A program made the translations under genes and the position numbers. A model generated the notes under the pieces. It was not told the DNA's origin and ran no database searches. It was given only the letters and a program-made list of their open reading frames with translations. A stretch of DNA of 55,588 bases from Clostridiales bacterium (GTDB lineage: Bacteria > Bacillota > Clostridia > Oscillospirales > Oscillospiraceae), in NCBI GenBank assembly GCA_021202515.1, contig JAJQCW010000070.1, positions 1-55,588 of the forward strand. Direction: 5' to 3'. This document shows positions 44,333-52,408 of this stretch, one piece after another (positions within the stretch are counted from its first letter, which is position 1; every line of letters begins with the position of its first letter).

Positions 44333-44710
44333 TTATTCACTTTCCGCTTCCGCGGCGGGGATGGTCTGGCAGGCCAGCAGGTTGGCCCCCGTCCCGGCCA
44401 GGTCCCGCACCAATACCTGGCTGACCGTGACCGGGGCCTTGATGACCAGCTCGCTGAGGGCCTGAGCGATGTTCCCCAGGGTCTCCATGGGGATGACCCG
44501 GTCGGTTTTCACCCGGCAGCGGTCCAAAATCCCGCCGGTGACCCGGACTTCCCCCTCTACCCGGCGCTTGGGGTTGGTCAGCTCGTGGATGGCGAACGCC
44601 TCGCCGTTGCTGCACCCGTTGCCGGTGACAGCGTTGCCATTGGTCTCGTCCACCAGCACATGGCACTCGTTGGGGCAGCAGGGGCAGATAACTTCTGTGA
44701 TTTTTCTCAT
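44333..44710 (-). CDS. DUF1667 Cys-motif protein
   Basis: This 125-residue protein matches DUF1667: it opens EVICPCCPNEC, with further Cys in GNGCSNGE and DRC, and ends in a conserved VTVSQVLVRDLAGTGANLLA-like stretch. In many clostridia this family lies next to FAD-dependent glycerol-3-phosphate/hydroxyglutarate-type dehydrogenases and a second Cys/FAD protein, but these are not adjacent here. The Cys may hold a cluster or zinc. No proven function. A heptad repeat lies just upstream. Confidence 0.8.
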   Translation of the reverse strand: MRKITEVICPCCPNECHVLVDETNGNAVTGNGCSNGEAFAIHELTNPKRRVEGEVRVTGGILDRCRVKTDRVIPMETLGNIAQALSELVIKAPVTVSQVLVRDLAGTGANLLACQTIPAAEAESE

Positions 44711-44729
44711 AGGGGGCCTCCGTTTTTGA

Positions 44730-44758
44730 GCTGTTCGCTATTAGCCGTTGGCTGTTAG
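44730..44758. repeat. Degenerate 7-bp tandem repeat (GCNNTTA)
   Basis: Heptads GCTGTTC, GCTATTA, GCCGTTG, GCTGTTA follow in order, just upstream of the DUF1667 gene. The first heptad is identical to that at 16194. Further units (GCTAAGA, GCGATAA, GCTAAGA) lie at 44780-44800, and a reversed pair at 44966-44977. Confidence 0.6.
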
Positions 44759-44883
44759 TAACGCACTTCCCTGCCAAGCGCTAAGAGCGATAAGCTAAGA
44801 ATTATTTGACACAAAAATAGCACAAAAGGGGCCTCAGGTCAAGGGGTGTTAGCTGTTTTGACTTTCCCCTTACATATACAAGG

Positions 44884-44919
44884 AACCCCTGCGTCACAAC
44901 AAGCGGCGGCGCAGGGGTT
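44884..44919 (-). terminator. Probable terminator region after the EIIC-like gene
   Basis: AACCCCTGCG (44884-44893) pairs with CGCAGGGGTT (44910-44919). It lies about 110 nt after the EIIC-like stop on the minus strand. The T-run is weak. The remainder of the 44759-45025 gap holds heptad units only. Confidence 0.5.
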
Positions 44920-45025
44920 TGCAATATGGATTGGTTAAAAAGGACATCGCATGAGCCAGCAGTCGTAAGCTAACAGCTACAGGAGAAGCGCAGCTTCGGA
45001 AGTACCGCTTGACGGTAATAACTCA

Positions 45026-46114
45026 TCAATCCGGCAATTTCAGGTCGTTCTCCCCGATCCAGCCAATTTTCCGCAGGACTTCACAGAAGATCCAGGACAG
45101 CAGACCGGGCAGCACGAAGCAAATCAAAATCAGCCCCGCCCAGTCGAAGGCGGTGATGACGTGGCCGGTGCTGACCCAGCCGGTGTAGACGCCGATCTGA
45201 CCCACCAGGCCGCAGGTGCCCATGCCGGAGGAAACGGCGGAACCGTCCATGGTCAGCTTGAAGAAGCAGGTGGCAATGGGGCCGGTGATGGCAGCGGTCA
45301 GCGTGGGGGGGATCCAGATGCGGGGGTTGCGGACGATGTTGGGCATTTGCAGCATAGAGGTGCCGAGGCCCTGAGAGACCAGGCCACCCACGCCGTTCTC
45401 CTTGAAGGACATGACGGCGAAGCCCACCATCTGGGCGCAGCAGCCCGCCACAGCCGCGCCGCCGGCTAGGCCGGTCAGCCCCAGGGCGGCACAGATGGCG
45501 GCGGAGGAGATGGGCAGGGTCAGCGCCATACCCACCAGCACGGACACCAAAATACCCATCAGGAAGGGCCGCAGGTCGGTGGCCCACATGATGAGCTGGC
45601 CCACGGCGGAAGCTGCCGCGCCGATAGGCGCGGCCACCAGCGCGGCCAGGCCGATGCCCACAAAGATGGTGACGATGGGGGTGACAAGGATGTCGATTTT
45701 CGTCTCCTTAGAGACCGCTTTGCCGAACTCCGTGGCGACAATGGCCACCACCAGCACGGCCAGCGGGCCGCCCGCTCCGCCCAGCAGGTTGGTGGCGTAG
45801 CCCACCGGGATCAGGGAGAACAGCACCAGCGCCGGTGCGCCCAGGGCGTTGCCTATGGCCGCCGCCATTGCCGGGCCGACCATAGCCGAGGCGCAGCCGC
45901 CGATGGTGTAGGACACACCAGCCGTGGCGTCCAGCACGATGAAACTGTCAGTCAGAAAAGCGATGTGGAACTGGGTGCCGATGGTGTTCAGGATGGTCCC
46001 CACCAGCAGGGTGCAGAACAGGCCCTGGGCCATGGCGCCCAGCGCGTCCACGCCGTAGCGCTTGGCGGAAATCACAATGTTTTTCCGCTTGAGAAAGGCT
46101 TTGAAGTTTTCCAT
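45026..46114 (-). CDS. PfoR-like PTS EIIC-family membrane protein
   Basis: This 362-residue protein has about ten hydrophobic helices, rich in Gly and Ala, of the PTS EIIC_2/PfoR type. No EIIA or EIIB domain is fused or adjacent, so transport by phosphorylation is not shown, and the substrate is unknown. Conserved-looking features are GPAMAAAIGNALGAPALV and GMGTCGLVGQIGVYTGW. It is controlled by a consensus promoter with a palindromic operator. With NiaR encoded 840 nt away, a role in niacin uptake is conceivable, but this is inference. Confidence 0.72.
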   Translation of the reverse strand: MENFKAFLKRKNIVISAKRYGVDALGAMAQGLFCTLLVGTILNTIGTQFHIAFLTDSFIVLDATAGVSYTIGGCASAMVGPAMAAAIGNALGAPALVLFSLIPVGYATNLLGGAGGPLAVLVVAIVATEFGKAVSKETKIDILVTPIVTIFVGIGLAALVAAPIGAAASAVGQLIMWATDLRPFLMGILVSVLVGMALTLPISSAAICAALGLTGLAGGAAVAGCCAQMVGFAVMSFKENGVGGLVSQGLGTSMLQMPNIVRNPRIWIPPTLTAAITGPIATCFFKLTMDGSAVSSGMGTCGLVGQIGVYTGWVSTGHVITAFDWAGLILICFVLPGLLSWIFCEVLRKIGWIGENDLKLPD

Positions 46115-46154
46115 TTTTCTCCGTCCTCTTTTCGAGATGTATGGGATGTATCGT

Positions 46155-46188
46155 ATGCTTTACAGGTGTCTTGACATCTGTAAAGCAT
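46155..46188. promoter_or_regulatory. 34-bp palindromic operator
   Basis: Two 17-bp arms (46155-46171 and 46172-46188) match at 15 of 17 positions. Each has the core TTACAG[G/A]TGTC. It starts right after the -10 box of the minus-strand promoter and would block transcription if bound. The TACA-nn-TGT half-sites suit a dimeric winged-helix repressor; NiaR, encoded at 46954, is the nearest candidate. Confidence 0.75.
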
Positions 46189-46216
46189 ATTATAGACCCT
46201 TTGCGCCTTTTGTCAA
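46189..46216 (-). promoter_or_regulatory. Consensus promoter of the EIIC-like gene
   Basis: On the minus strand, a perfect TTGACA (46216-46211) and a perfect TATAAT (46194-46189) are 16 nt apart. A promoter this strong in front of a membrane protein gene is expected to be repressed. Confidence 0.85.
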
Positions 46217-46301
46217 CGGTGGTTTTCCCCAATTCCTGCGGGGTGCGAAGGGGTTCTCCCATGAAAATGACCGGAAAGGTAGGGCACGGCTGAAAAACGC
46301 A

Positions 46302-46330
46302 TTGACGAAACGCCTTTTTTTGAGTATTCT
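46302..46330 (+). promoter_or_regulatory. Promoter of the csoR-like gene
   Basis: TTGACG (46302-46307) and TATTCT (46325-46330) are 17 nt apart. The leader of about 150 nt carries heptad units GAACAGC, TAACAGC, TACCAGC at 46445-46465. Confidence 0.6.
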
Positions 46331-46487
46331 ATGGGTGTTAGCTGTTTGCTTTTCGTGAACGGACAACAGCGAAAATAAGGGGTTCCCTTGCGTCGGATTC
46401 ACCAATTTCCGTCACATTTTGCACCATACAAAACGGAACCTAACGAACAGCTAACAGCTACCAGCGAAAAAGCGAGGTGTCCCCTTC

Positions 46488-46808
46488 ATGGACAAGCAGG
46501 AACACGAGGCCCTCCACAGTGCGGGTACGCCCCACGCACATGAACACAACCACACCCAAACCAAAGCGGTGCTGAACCGCCTCTCCCGAGCCATCGGCCA
46601 CTTGGAGGCCGTCCGGCAGATGGTGGAGGACGGGCGGGACTGCTCTGAGGTGCTGATTCAGTTGGCGGCGGTGCGTGCCGCTCTGACCAGCACTGGCAAG
46701 GTCATCCTCAAGGACCACATCGAGCACTGCATTGTGGACGCTGTGGAGGAAGGGGACACCCAGGCCATTCTGGACCTGGAAAAGGCCATCGACCAGTTCA
46801 TCAAGTGA
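46488..46808 (+). CDS. CsoR-type metal-sensing repressor
   Basis: This 106-residue all-helical repressor of the CsoR/RcnR/FrmR (DUF156) family has Cys52, His77 and Cys81, reproducing the 25- and 4-residue spacing of the Cu(I)-binding Cys-His-Cys set of CsoR. A His-rich leader (HAHEHNH, 16-22) precedes the fold and may add a second metal site. No copper pump or chaperone gene is adjacent, so the target is elsewhere or the sensed ligand differs. The start follows AGCGAGGTG. The gene appears monocistronic. Confidence 0.87.
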   Translation: MDKQEHEALHSAGTPHAHEHNHTQTKAVLNRLSRAIGHLEAVRQMVEDGRDCSEVLIQLAAVRAALTSTGKVILKDHIEHCIVDAVEEGDTQAILDLEKAIDQFIK

Positions 46809-46823
46809 CGGTTTTCCGGTGCC

Positions 46824-46853
46824 TTGACGAAACACTTAAAAAGCGACTATAAT
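46824..46853 (+). promoter_or_regulatory. Promoter of niaR
   Basis: TTGACG (46824-46829) and TATAAT (46848-46853) are 18 nt apart. Downstream, GGGTGT-TGG-ACACCC (46912-46926) forms a small palindrome whose GTGT/ACAC arms faintly resemble the 46155 operator, so self-control is possible. Confidence 0.7.
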
Positions 46854-46953
46854 AGATTCTGCCCCTTTGAATCAGCCTTATCAATCATTCCAGCCCACGG
46901 CTGAGCACAAGGGGTGTTGGACACCCAAACCGCATTTTCAAGGAGGCGAACCC

Positions 46954-47472
46954 ATGAAAGCCACAGAACGTCGGGAGCAAATTTTATCCTATCTTCAGCA
47001 CCAGACCGCTCCCGTCAGCGCCTCCGCCCTGGCCCGGCAGTTTTCCGTCAGCCGCCAGATCATCGTGGGGGACGTGGCGTTGCTCCGGGCGGGGGGCGCC
47101 ACCATCTCCGCCACCCCCAGGGGCTATCTGCTCGCCCAACGCCAGAGCGGGCTGCTGCGGCAAGTGGCCTGCCTCCACACAGGGGACCAGATGGAGGACG
47201 AGTTGAACCTCTGTGTCGATCAGGGGTGCAGCGTACTGGATGTCATCGTAGAACACCCGGTTTACGGACAACTGGTGGGTCAGCTCCAGCTTCACTCCCG
47301 GTACGATGTCCAGCAATTCGTCCAGCGAGTGAAACAGGAGAGCGCCCACTCTCTGTCCGAGCTGACCGATGGCATCCACCTGCACACCCTCCGCTGTCCC
47401 AGCGAGGACGCCTACCAGCGGGTCTGTAAGGCGCTCAACGAAGCAGGTTATCTGCTGAAAGAAGAGGAATGA
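46954..47472 (+). CDS. niaR: Niacin-responsive repressor NiaR (3H domain)
   Basis: This 172-residue regulator has a winged-helix HTH_11 domain at 1-60 (ERREQILSYLQHQTAPVSAS) and a C-terminal 3H domain with the three conserved His regions VEHPVYG, QLHSRYD and GIHLHT. Family members repress NAD-precursor genes when niacin is present, with a metal bound by the His residues. The ATG at 46954 has AAGGAGG upstream; a longer reading from 46867 lacks one. The nearest plausible target is the palindrome at 46155-46188. Confidence 0.92.
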   Translation: MKATERREQILSYLQHQTAPVSASALARQFSVSRQIIVGDVALLRAGGATISATPRGYLLAQRQSGLLRQVACLHTGDQMEDELNLCVDQGCSVLDVIVEHPVYGQLVGQLQLHSRYDVQQFVQRVKQESAHSLSELTDGIHLHTLRCPSEDAYQRVCKALNEAGYLLKEEE

Positions 47473-47486
47473 CCCGTTCCAATGAC

Positions 47487-47524
47487 AAAAAACGACCACG
47501 TCGTCTCCGGCGTGGTCGTTTTTT
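47487..47524. terminator. Bidirectional terminator at the prophage edge
   Basis: AAAACGACCACG (47489-47500) pairs with CGTGGTCGTTTT (from 47511), with T-runs on both sides. It ends niaR on the plus strand and the phage lysis genes on the minus strand. If the prophage boundary lies here, an attachment site should be nearby; none can be identified from one side alone. Confidence 0.85.
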
Positions 47525-47538
47525 CTATGTCTGCGGCT

Positions 47539-48201
47539 CTACTCGCTCAAAATCGCGCCCCAAGTGTTCGGCCCACAAATGCCGTCCACGGTCAGCCCCT
47601 GGGCCTCCTGGTACTGCATCACGGCCCCTTCCGTCTTGTTGCCGAATTTGCCGTCCGTGTCCAGGTCACACCCCAGCGCGCCATTCAGCAGAATTTGCAA
47701 CACCGTGACCTGCTGGCCTTCGTCACCCTTTTGCAGCGTGTCCATATCGTGTGTCACCTCCGTCAAATACAGTTCCCGTTCCGCCCTGCGGCGGCTGGTC
47801 AGGCCGGACAGCACTTTTCCTCCCGCCTTGTTGTAGAGCAGCAACGCTTCCCCGATTTCCGCGATGGTGCGGCCCGCGCACAGGGTTTTCAGGCTGTCCT
47901 GTCCGCAGTTGTAGGCGAAGCTGGTCAGAGCGGAACGTTGGTTCTCGTTCATCTGCACCGCCAGCGGCACATAGTCGCTGTTGTTGGCGTAGGCCCAGAA
48001 TTTCGCCACGTCATCCCTCAGCAGACTGTCCGCCTTGCTCGTGGTGATTTTCATACCCTTACAGGCCGCTTTGCCGTCCACCTTCCCGGTGTGTCCGTAC
48101 CCGATGGTCCAAATCCCCGCGCTGTCCTGATAGGCGGTCAGACGCAGGCCCTCAAACCGTTTGATGAGGGCAAGCCCCGCGTCGTTGATGGTGTCACGCA
48201 T
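47539..48201 (-). CDS. Phage endolysin: GH24 lysozyme with PG-binding domain
   Basis: This 220-residue lytic enzyme has an N-terminal T4-type lysozyme domain (1-140) with the catalytic set Glu17 (FEG), Asp26 (YQDSAG) and Thr32 (WTIGYGHT). The C-terminal peptidoglycan_binding_1 domain (about 150-220) has VLQILLNGALGCD and DGKFGNKTEGAV. It cuts glycan strands after the holin opens the membrane. The ATG at 48201 follows GGCGGTGGGGG; an in-frame GTG lies 9 nt upstream. It overlaps the holin gene by 8 nt. Confidence 0.94.
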   Translation of the reverse strand: MRDTINDAGLALIKRFEGLRLTAYQDSAGIWTIGYGHTGKVDGKAACKGMKITTSKADSLLRDDVAKFWAYANNSDYVPLAVQMNENQRSALTSFAYNCGQDSLKTLCAGRTIAEIGEALLLYNKAGGKVLSGLTSRRRAERELYLTEVTHDMDTLQKGDEGQQVTVLQILLNGALGCDLDTDGKFGNKTEGAVMQYQEAQGLTVDGICGPNTWGAILSE

Positions 48202-48535
48202 CGCCCCCACCGCCTTTCAGGTTGCCAAACAGCGCCACCAGCTTATCCGGCATCAGGTCGGGGGCAATTTTACAGATGTTTTCAACAGAACTTCCCGTCT
48301 CCATCACGCAGATATAACCACAGACCGCCCCGGCGACTGGGACTGTGACCCCCATATCTACATACCCCTGCGCGTAGTCAATGAGGACGCCCAGGAAGAT
48401 GATAAGGACAATTCCGACCTTGTGAAACAGCCCCTCCCGCATGACGGAGGACGCGAAGGTTTTGGTAGCGAGGGCCTGCACCAGCCCGGTGATAAAGTCC
48501 AGCGCAATAAAGGCGCAGGTGATAAGGTAAATCAT
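48194..48535 (-). CDS. Phage holin, phi-Cp1/toxin-secretion type
   Basis: This 113-residue protein has two to three hydrophobic segments (about 1-20, 40-58, 62-85). The pattern ALDFITGLVQALATKTFASSVMREGL is the typical opening of the phage_holin_4 family, in which a short Lys/Arg stretch with SxxxREGL separates helices. It lies between the SH3 protein and the endolysin, as expected. The second of two overlapping ATGs is taken as start because it gives the better spacing from AAAGGG. Confidence 0.9.
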   Translation of the reverse strand: MIYLITCAFIALDFITGLVQALATKTFASSVMREGLFHKVGIVLIIFLGVLIDYAQGYVDMGVTVPVAGAVCGYICVMETGSSVENICKIAPDLMPDKLVALFGNLKGGGGDA

Positions 48536-48539
48536 AACA

Positions 48540-49295
48540 TCAACCCTTTCTGTCGTTGGGCAGGATGACCACCAGAATGGGGCTGTTAAAACAGTACCCG
48601 GAGGTCAGCCGCACCTGGTCGTACTTGCCGTTTTTCATCTGCTTTGACCAGTTGTGGCAGGCGTAGATGGAGCCGTCGCCGCCGCAGACGGCGATGTTGC
48701 TGTCCTGAACGAAGATGGCCCCGGCTTTTTTATACCTGCCGGGAAGAGCAGCGTAGTTCTTCGCCCCCACATAGGTCACAGTACACTTGGTCAGGTCCAA
48801 ATCATCATACCCGTTCATGGACTTGGCGATGGTGGTCTTGGTAGTCAAAATGTTGGTGGATACGGCGGCTTTGTGGCTGATGCGCTTTCCGTCCGGCAGG
48901 ATACCAGCCAGGGTCGCCACGCGGGACGCGGGGATGGCGCAGTTGACTTTTTTGTCGCTCATGGCCGCAGCCCAACTGTAGGAACCGGAGACGTGCCGAC
49001 AGCCGATGCAGCTTGCATACACATCCTCCAGGTCCAGCGCCGCCAACCCCAGCGGGGTCTCCTCGTATTCCGCAAAGTTGCCCGCAGCCGCCCAGCGGCG
49101 CACCCCGTCCACCACGATGGGCAGATAGACAGTGCTGGTGCCGCCCCGCGTGTTGGTATAGACGCCGGAGCTGTCCGCCTCCACGATGTCGCCCTTGTGC
49201 AGGGTGGTGACAATAGCCCCGGAACTGCTGTCCGGAAACTTGCGGACGTTGGCCGACTCGCCGGTGACGATGTATTTTTTCGTGTCATATTCCAT
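48540..49295 (-). CDS. SH3 / degenerate NlpC/P60-like phage protein
   Basis: This 251-residue protein has an N-terminal SH3b-like domain (about 8-78: GESANVRKFPDSSSGAIV). The rest resembles an NlpC/P60 cysteine peptidase: Cys119 in VNCAIPASRVATLAG sits like the catalytic Cys, and PGRYKKAGAIFVQDSNIAV, then GDGSIYACHNWSK, mimics the His-bearing strand region. The expected His (before VGIY-type sequence) is Asn200, so it may be inactive or differently arranged. It lies between the tail-tip gene and the holin, a position used for cell-wall enzymes. GAAAGGAAG precedes the start. Confidence 0.65.
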   Translation of the reverse strand: MEYDTKKYIVTGESANVRKFPDSSSGAIVTTLHKGDIVEADSSGVYTNTRGGTSTVYLPIVVDGVRRWAAAGNFAEYEETPLGLAALDLEDVYASCIGCRHVSGSYSWAAAMSDKKVNCAIPASRVATLAGILPDGKRISHKAAVSTNILTTKTTIAKSMNGYDDLDLTKCTVTYVGAKNYAALPGRYKKAGAIFVQDSNIAVCGGDGSIYACHNWSKQMKNGKYDQVRLTSGYCFNSPILVVILPNDRKG

Positions 49296-49310
49296 GATTT
49301 TCTTCCTTTC

Positions 49311-51875
49311 TCAATAAACCGCGATCCAATGCACCCGGACAGTGCCGCTTCCGCTGCTGTACACATACACAGTGAACCCAGTCGTGCTGATGCTCAGCAC
49401 GCCAACGGCCCGGTTATCCGGTACGCTGGTCTGCACCGTGGCTGTAACGGTGGGAGTGCCGGAAAACACCGTATCAAACGTGACCTCTGCGCTGGTCCTC
49501 TCGCCCGCCGCGCTGGGGGTCACATCGACATAACCGTGCTGGACCTCCGGCACTCGGAAGTTGTTGACGGTGGTTTCTCCGGTCACATCCAATGTGCCGT
49601 TGATGGTGACGGCCTTGGACGGGTTATAAAGACGGAACCAAGGTCCGTCGCTGGCGTCGAGGGTGCCGGGATATCCATATATTCCGGTTGCTGTAAGGTG
49701 CAGGCCGCCCAACTGACTGGCGCGCAGGGCCGTTTCATATGCGTAGAGGTCAATGTTTCCTCCGTCCATATCGAAATATGGCTGGCCAGTGACCTCTAAA
49801 GAGCTGCCATCCCCCTCAAAATCAGGGATTTCAGCCATTACGGCAGTATTTCCCAGGCTGGTCACGATCCCGCCGGACAGCTTTGTATAGCCAAGCGCTC
49901 CAGTCGTAGTAAAGGTTGTTCCCGTGATGTCTCCTGCGGTCACAGTCCCCAGGTTCGCAGTAATAGCGGACAGCTCCGACACATTCAGCTTTTCCGCCGT
50001 CACCGCCCCGGCTACGAGCTTTGCGGCTGTGATGATACCGTCCCCCAGGGCGCTTGTCCCGAAGGGCGCAGCCACCCACTTATCACCGTCCCAGTAGTAC
50101 ATGGCGTAGTCCCCGCCGCTGGTATCAAACCACAGGTCATTGACGCTGAGGGTGTAGTCGTCGGCGGACGGCGCGGCGGCGGCGTAGTAAACGGCGTTTT
50201 TACCCAGAGCCAGCACCTTGGTATCGGCGACCTTGGTGGTCAGCTCCTTGATCTGCTGGGCCACCGGGCCGGACACCGCCGCGCTCTGCTGGCTCTCGCT
50301 CTCTCCCGCCGCCGTGATGGTGCTTTTCAGGCCTCCGTCATACTCCAGGGTGTGGGTCATGACGGGAACCAGGTAGATGCTCTCGTCGTCGTCCTCCGGT
50401 GCGGGGGTCCAGTCGGTGGCAGTACTGCCAAGTTCCAACTTAACTTTGCGCACCTGCATGGAATACAGACTGTAGTCGAAAATGCCGATGTAAAGCCGGG
50501 TATCATCGTCGATATCGCCGCTTCCGGAAGAAAAATAATCGTCAGACAGCGTCCCTGTAACGGTGATCCTCTGCCAGTCATCCGTCAGTACTGTGGTATA
50601 AAGGGAGCAGAAGCGGTACAAGGTGCGGGTGGCGTTGTCCGGACCACAGAGGTTGACAGTTACCGCAAGGCCCCGGTTTGTCAGGGCATTCAGCGCCTCA
50701 TAGTCGTCGCTGCGCACATCAAATGACAGCACTACGGACTGGCCTCGTACAAGGCTAAACTGGATGGGAGCGTTTGTGGTGTTTATCGCGTTCCACCCCA
50801 ACGTGGACGTTGCCGCCCAGGTCGCCACCGTGTAGCCCTCGTCGTCCTCCTCCAGCGTCACGTTGATGGCTTTACCCCAACCGTCCATTGTCCGGGTGTC
50901 AGCCAAGTAGTTTCGCCCGCCTGTCAGCGTGGGGACCCGCAGCACGTCTCCCACATCCACCGCCAACTGTCCCACTGCGGTCAGGGTGGCCGGGCGGTAG
51001 GTGAAGCCCTTCACCACGTCCCAGGCCGTGTCGATGTTGTCCTCGGTCATGAGCGGGTTCGTCAGGGCGATGCTGCCCCCGGAGGCCCCGGTGGTGCGCT
51101 CCACCTCTGTCGTCTCGGTGGTGGTCTCCCCGTCGTCACCAGTGGTCTCAGTCTCCAGCGTGTTGGTCAGGCTTGCCACGGTGAAGTCGCTGGTTTTGAA
51201 CACCATGCCGCCGCTGTAACAGTCGTCGGTCCCCAGCACCTGGCCGCTCTCCTCGAACTGCCGGAATGCCAGGCACCCGTCCCGGTCTATACAGGCGTTG
51301 GCTCCCAGCAAAGCCGCTAAATACCCAATGGCAGTGGAATAGGTCAACCCCGTGGGCATTCCCGCAATGGTCAAGCCGCTCACGTCGATGCCATTGACCG
51401 TTTGGGCTGCGGCATTTCCGTGGAACCCCCACTCCAGCTTGTCGCACACATCCGCCAGCGCATCATAAAAGGTACATGTCCCAGTTACGCTGCTGTCCGG
51501 GGTATAGCTCCCCCCGGCGAAGTACAAATCGTCCCACGCCTCCACCGTCAGCTTGTCCTCGGAAATTTCCGCCTTGGTGCCGGTGAAGATACCCATTGGC
51601 GCCCACTCTACCGCGCCGTCAAACTCCTGCCCCAGGTACAGGGTAAAGCGCCGATTTTCCAGCGCTGTCCCCGACTCCAGAACGATGGTGGCGCAGGCGG
51701 CGTTGACGCACCCAATGGACACGCTCTCCGACCCGCAGAGGGTGGAAGAGATGCTGATGCTGGTAATCCCCACCGCGTCGTCCCCGTAGTTGGTCAATAC
51801 GGTCCCGTCGTCCAGTTCCAATTTGGCGTAGTATTTCCGCCCTGCTACCGTTTCGTTCGTCAATTTATCGTACAT
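49311..51875 (-). CDS. Phage tail-tip / receptor-binding protein
   Basis: This 854-residue protein has an N-terminal part (1-330) resembling the baseplate hub/tail-associated proteins of siphoviruses (YYAKLELDDGTVLTNYG, DDLYFAGGSYTPDSS). A middle galactose-binding-like jelly-roll region (about 335-480) may bind carbohydrate, followed by a region with helix and beta repeats. The C-terminal 75 residues (VTFDTVFSGTPTVTATVQTS up to RVHWIAVY) resemble an H-type lectin. Together this suggests host recognition. It ends 15 nt before the SH3 gene. AAGGGGG precedes the start. Confidence 0.8.
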   Translation of the reverse strand: MYDKLTNETVAGRKYYAKLELDDGTVLTNYGDDAVGITSISISSTLCGSESVSIGCVNAACATIVLESGTALENRRFTLYLGQEFDGAVEWAPMGIFTGTKAEISEDKLTVEAWDDLYFAGGSYTPDSSVTGTCTFYDALADVCDKLEWGFHGNAAAQTVNGIDVSGLTIAGMPTGLTYSTAIGYLAALLGANACIDRDGCLAFRQFEESGQVLGTDDCYSGGMVFKTSDFTVASLTNTLETETTGDDGETTTETTEVERTTGASGGSIALTNPLMTEDNIDTAWDVVKGFTYRPATLTAVGQLAVDVGDVLRVPTLTGGRNYLADTRTMDGWGKAINVTLEEDDEGYTVATWAATSTLGWNAINTTNAPIQFSLVRGQSVVLSFDVRSDDYEALNALTNRGLAVTVNLCGPDNATRTLYRFCSLYTTVLTDDWQRITVTGTLSDDYFSSGSGDIDDDTRLYIGIFDYSLYSMQVRKVKLELGSTATDWTPAPEDDDESIYLVPVMTHTLEYDGGLKSTITAAGESESQQSAAVSGPVAQQIKELTTKVADTKVLALGKNAVYYAAAAPSADDYTLSVNDLWFDTSGGDYAMYYWDGDKWVAAPFGTSALGDGIITAAKLVAGAVTAEKLNVSELSAITANLGTVTAGDITGTTFTTTGALGYTKLSGGIVTSLGNTAVMAEIPDFEGDGSSLEVTGQPYFDMDGGNIDLYAYETALRASQLGGLHLTATGIYGYPGTLDASDGPWFRLYNPSKAVTINGTLDVTGETTVNNFRVPEVQHGYVDVTPSAAGERTSAEVTFDTVFSGTPTVTATVQTSVPDNRAVGVLSISTTGFTVYVYSSGSGTVRVHWIAVY

Positions 51876-51893
51876 AACATTCCCCCTTCGCTA

Positions 51894-51963
51894 ATGCCCT
51901 GGCGGTATTCGCTTACACGTCAGGGCATCATCTGCCATCCCTCGCCATCAAGCGACGGCAGAT
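51894..51963. other. Paired hairpins between two tail genes
   Basis: ATGCCCTG (51894-51901) pairs with CAGGGCAT (51921-51928), and ATCTGCC (51930-51936) with GGCAGAT (51957-51963). They occupy the 139-nt gap between the tail-tip start and the preceding gene, next to the heptad repeat at 51981. Phage tail genes are usually packed without such gaps. Confidence 0.55.
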
Positions 51964-51980
51964 TGACCGTTTTTCGCCAA

Positions 51981-52012
51981 ATTGCACATTGCTCATTGCA
52001 AATTGCTAATTG
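51981..52012. repeat. Degenerate 7-bp tandem repeat (TTGCNNA), copy 1
   Basis: Units TTGCACA, TTGCTCA, TTGCAAA, TTGCTAA follow in order. The same 32 bp occur unchanged at 54801-54832. Both copies lie 2 to 4 nt after the stop codon of a minus-strand tail gene. Confidence 0.75.
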
Positions 52013-52014
52013 GT

Positions 52015-52395
52015 TTACTGCTCAATGCCGTCCACGGTCACGTCCTTCACGTACTGGAACCCGTCTGCCCCGCTGTAGAGGGTGTACGTCGGCGTTCCAA
52101 AATACATGGTCTTGGTCACGGTGGTGCCGGTCATGTCGGTGTATTTCACCGTCACAAAGGGGTCGTCCGCATCGCTGACCGCGCTCTCGATGGTCTGGAC
52201 CTGGTCGAAGGTCAGCACCGGCCACTTGATGGTGATCTTGCTCTTGATGGCCACGATGGTGCCCAGCATTTTGCCGCTGGAGCTACGCCCCGTGTCGCTG
52301 GACCACACTTTTTCCCGGGTGATGGTCACACCCTCAAGGGCGGGGGTGGGCATTTGCACCCCGCCGATGTAAAGCTCAGATACGGTAATACTCAT
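52015..52395 (-). CDS. Small phage tail protein (DUF6711-like)
   Basis: This 126-residue beta-rich protein opens SITVSELYIGGVQMPTPALEG. Similar small proteins lie between tape measure and tail-tip genes in clostridial siphoviruses, and I tentatively place it with DUF6711. Its position is where a Dit protein would lie, but it is too short for a classical Dit. The start at 52395 follows AAGGGGGG, and it begins 13 nt after the tape measure stop. The reading upstream to 52539 is a shadow of the tape measure gene. Confidence 0.65.
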   Translation of the reverse strand: MSITVSELYIGGVQMPTPALEGVTITREKVWSSDTGRSSSGKMLGTIVAIKSKITIKWPVLTFDQVQTIESAVSDADDPFVTVKYTDMTGTTVTKTMYFGTPTYTLYSGADGFQYVKDVTVDGIEQ

Positions 52396-52408
52396 GCGCC
52401 CACCCCCC

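Noticed and set aside
47473-47538. Prophage attachment site at the left edge
   Set aside because: Without the other end or an integrase in the window, no core repeat can be defined. Only the shared terminator is supported.
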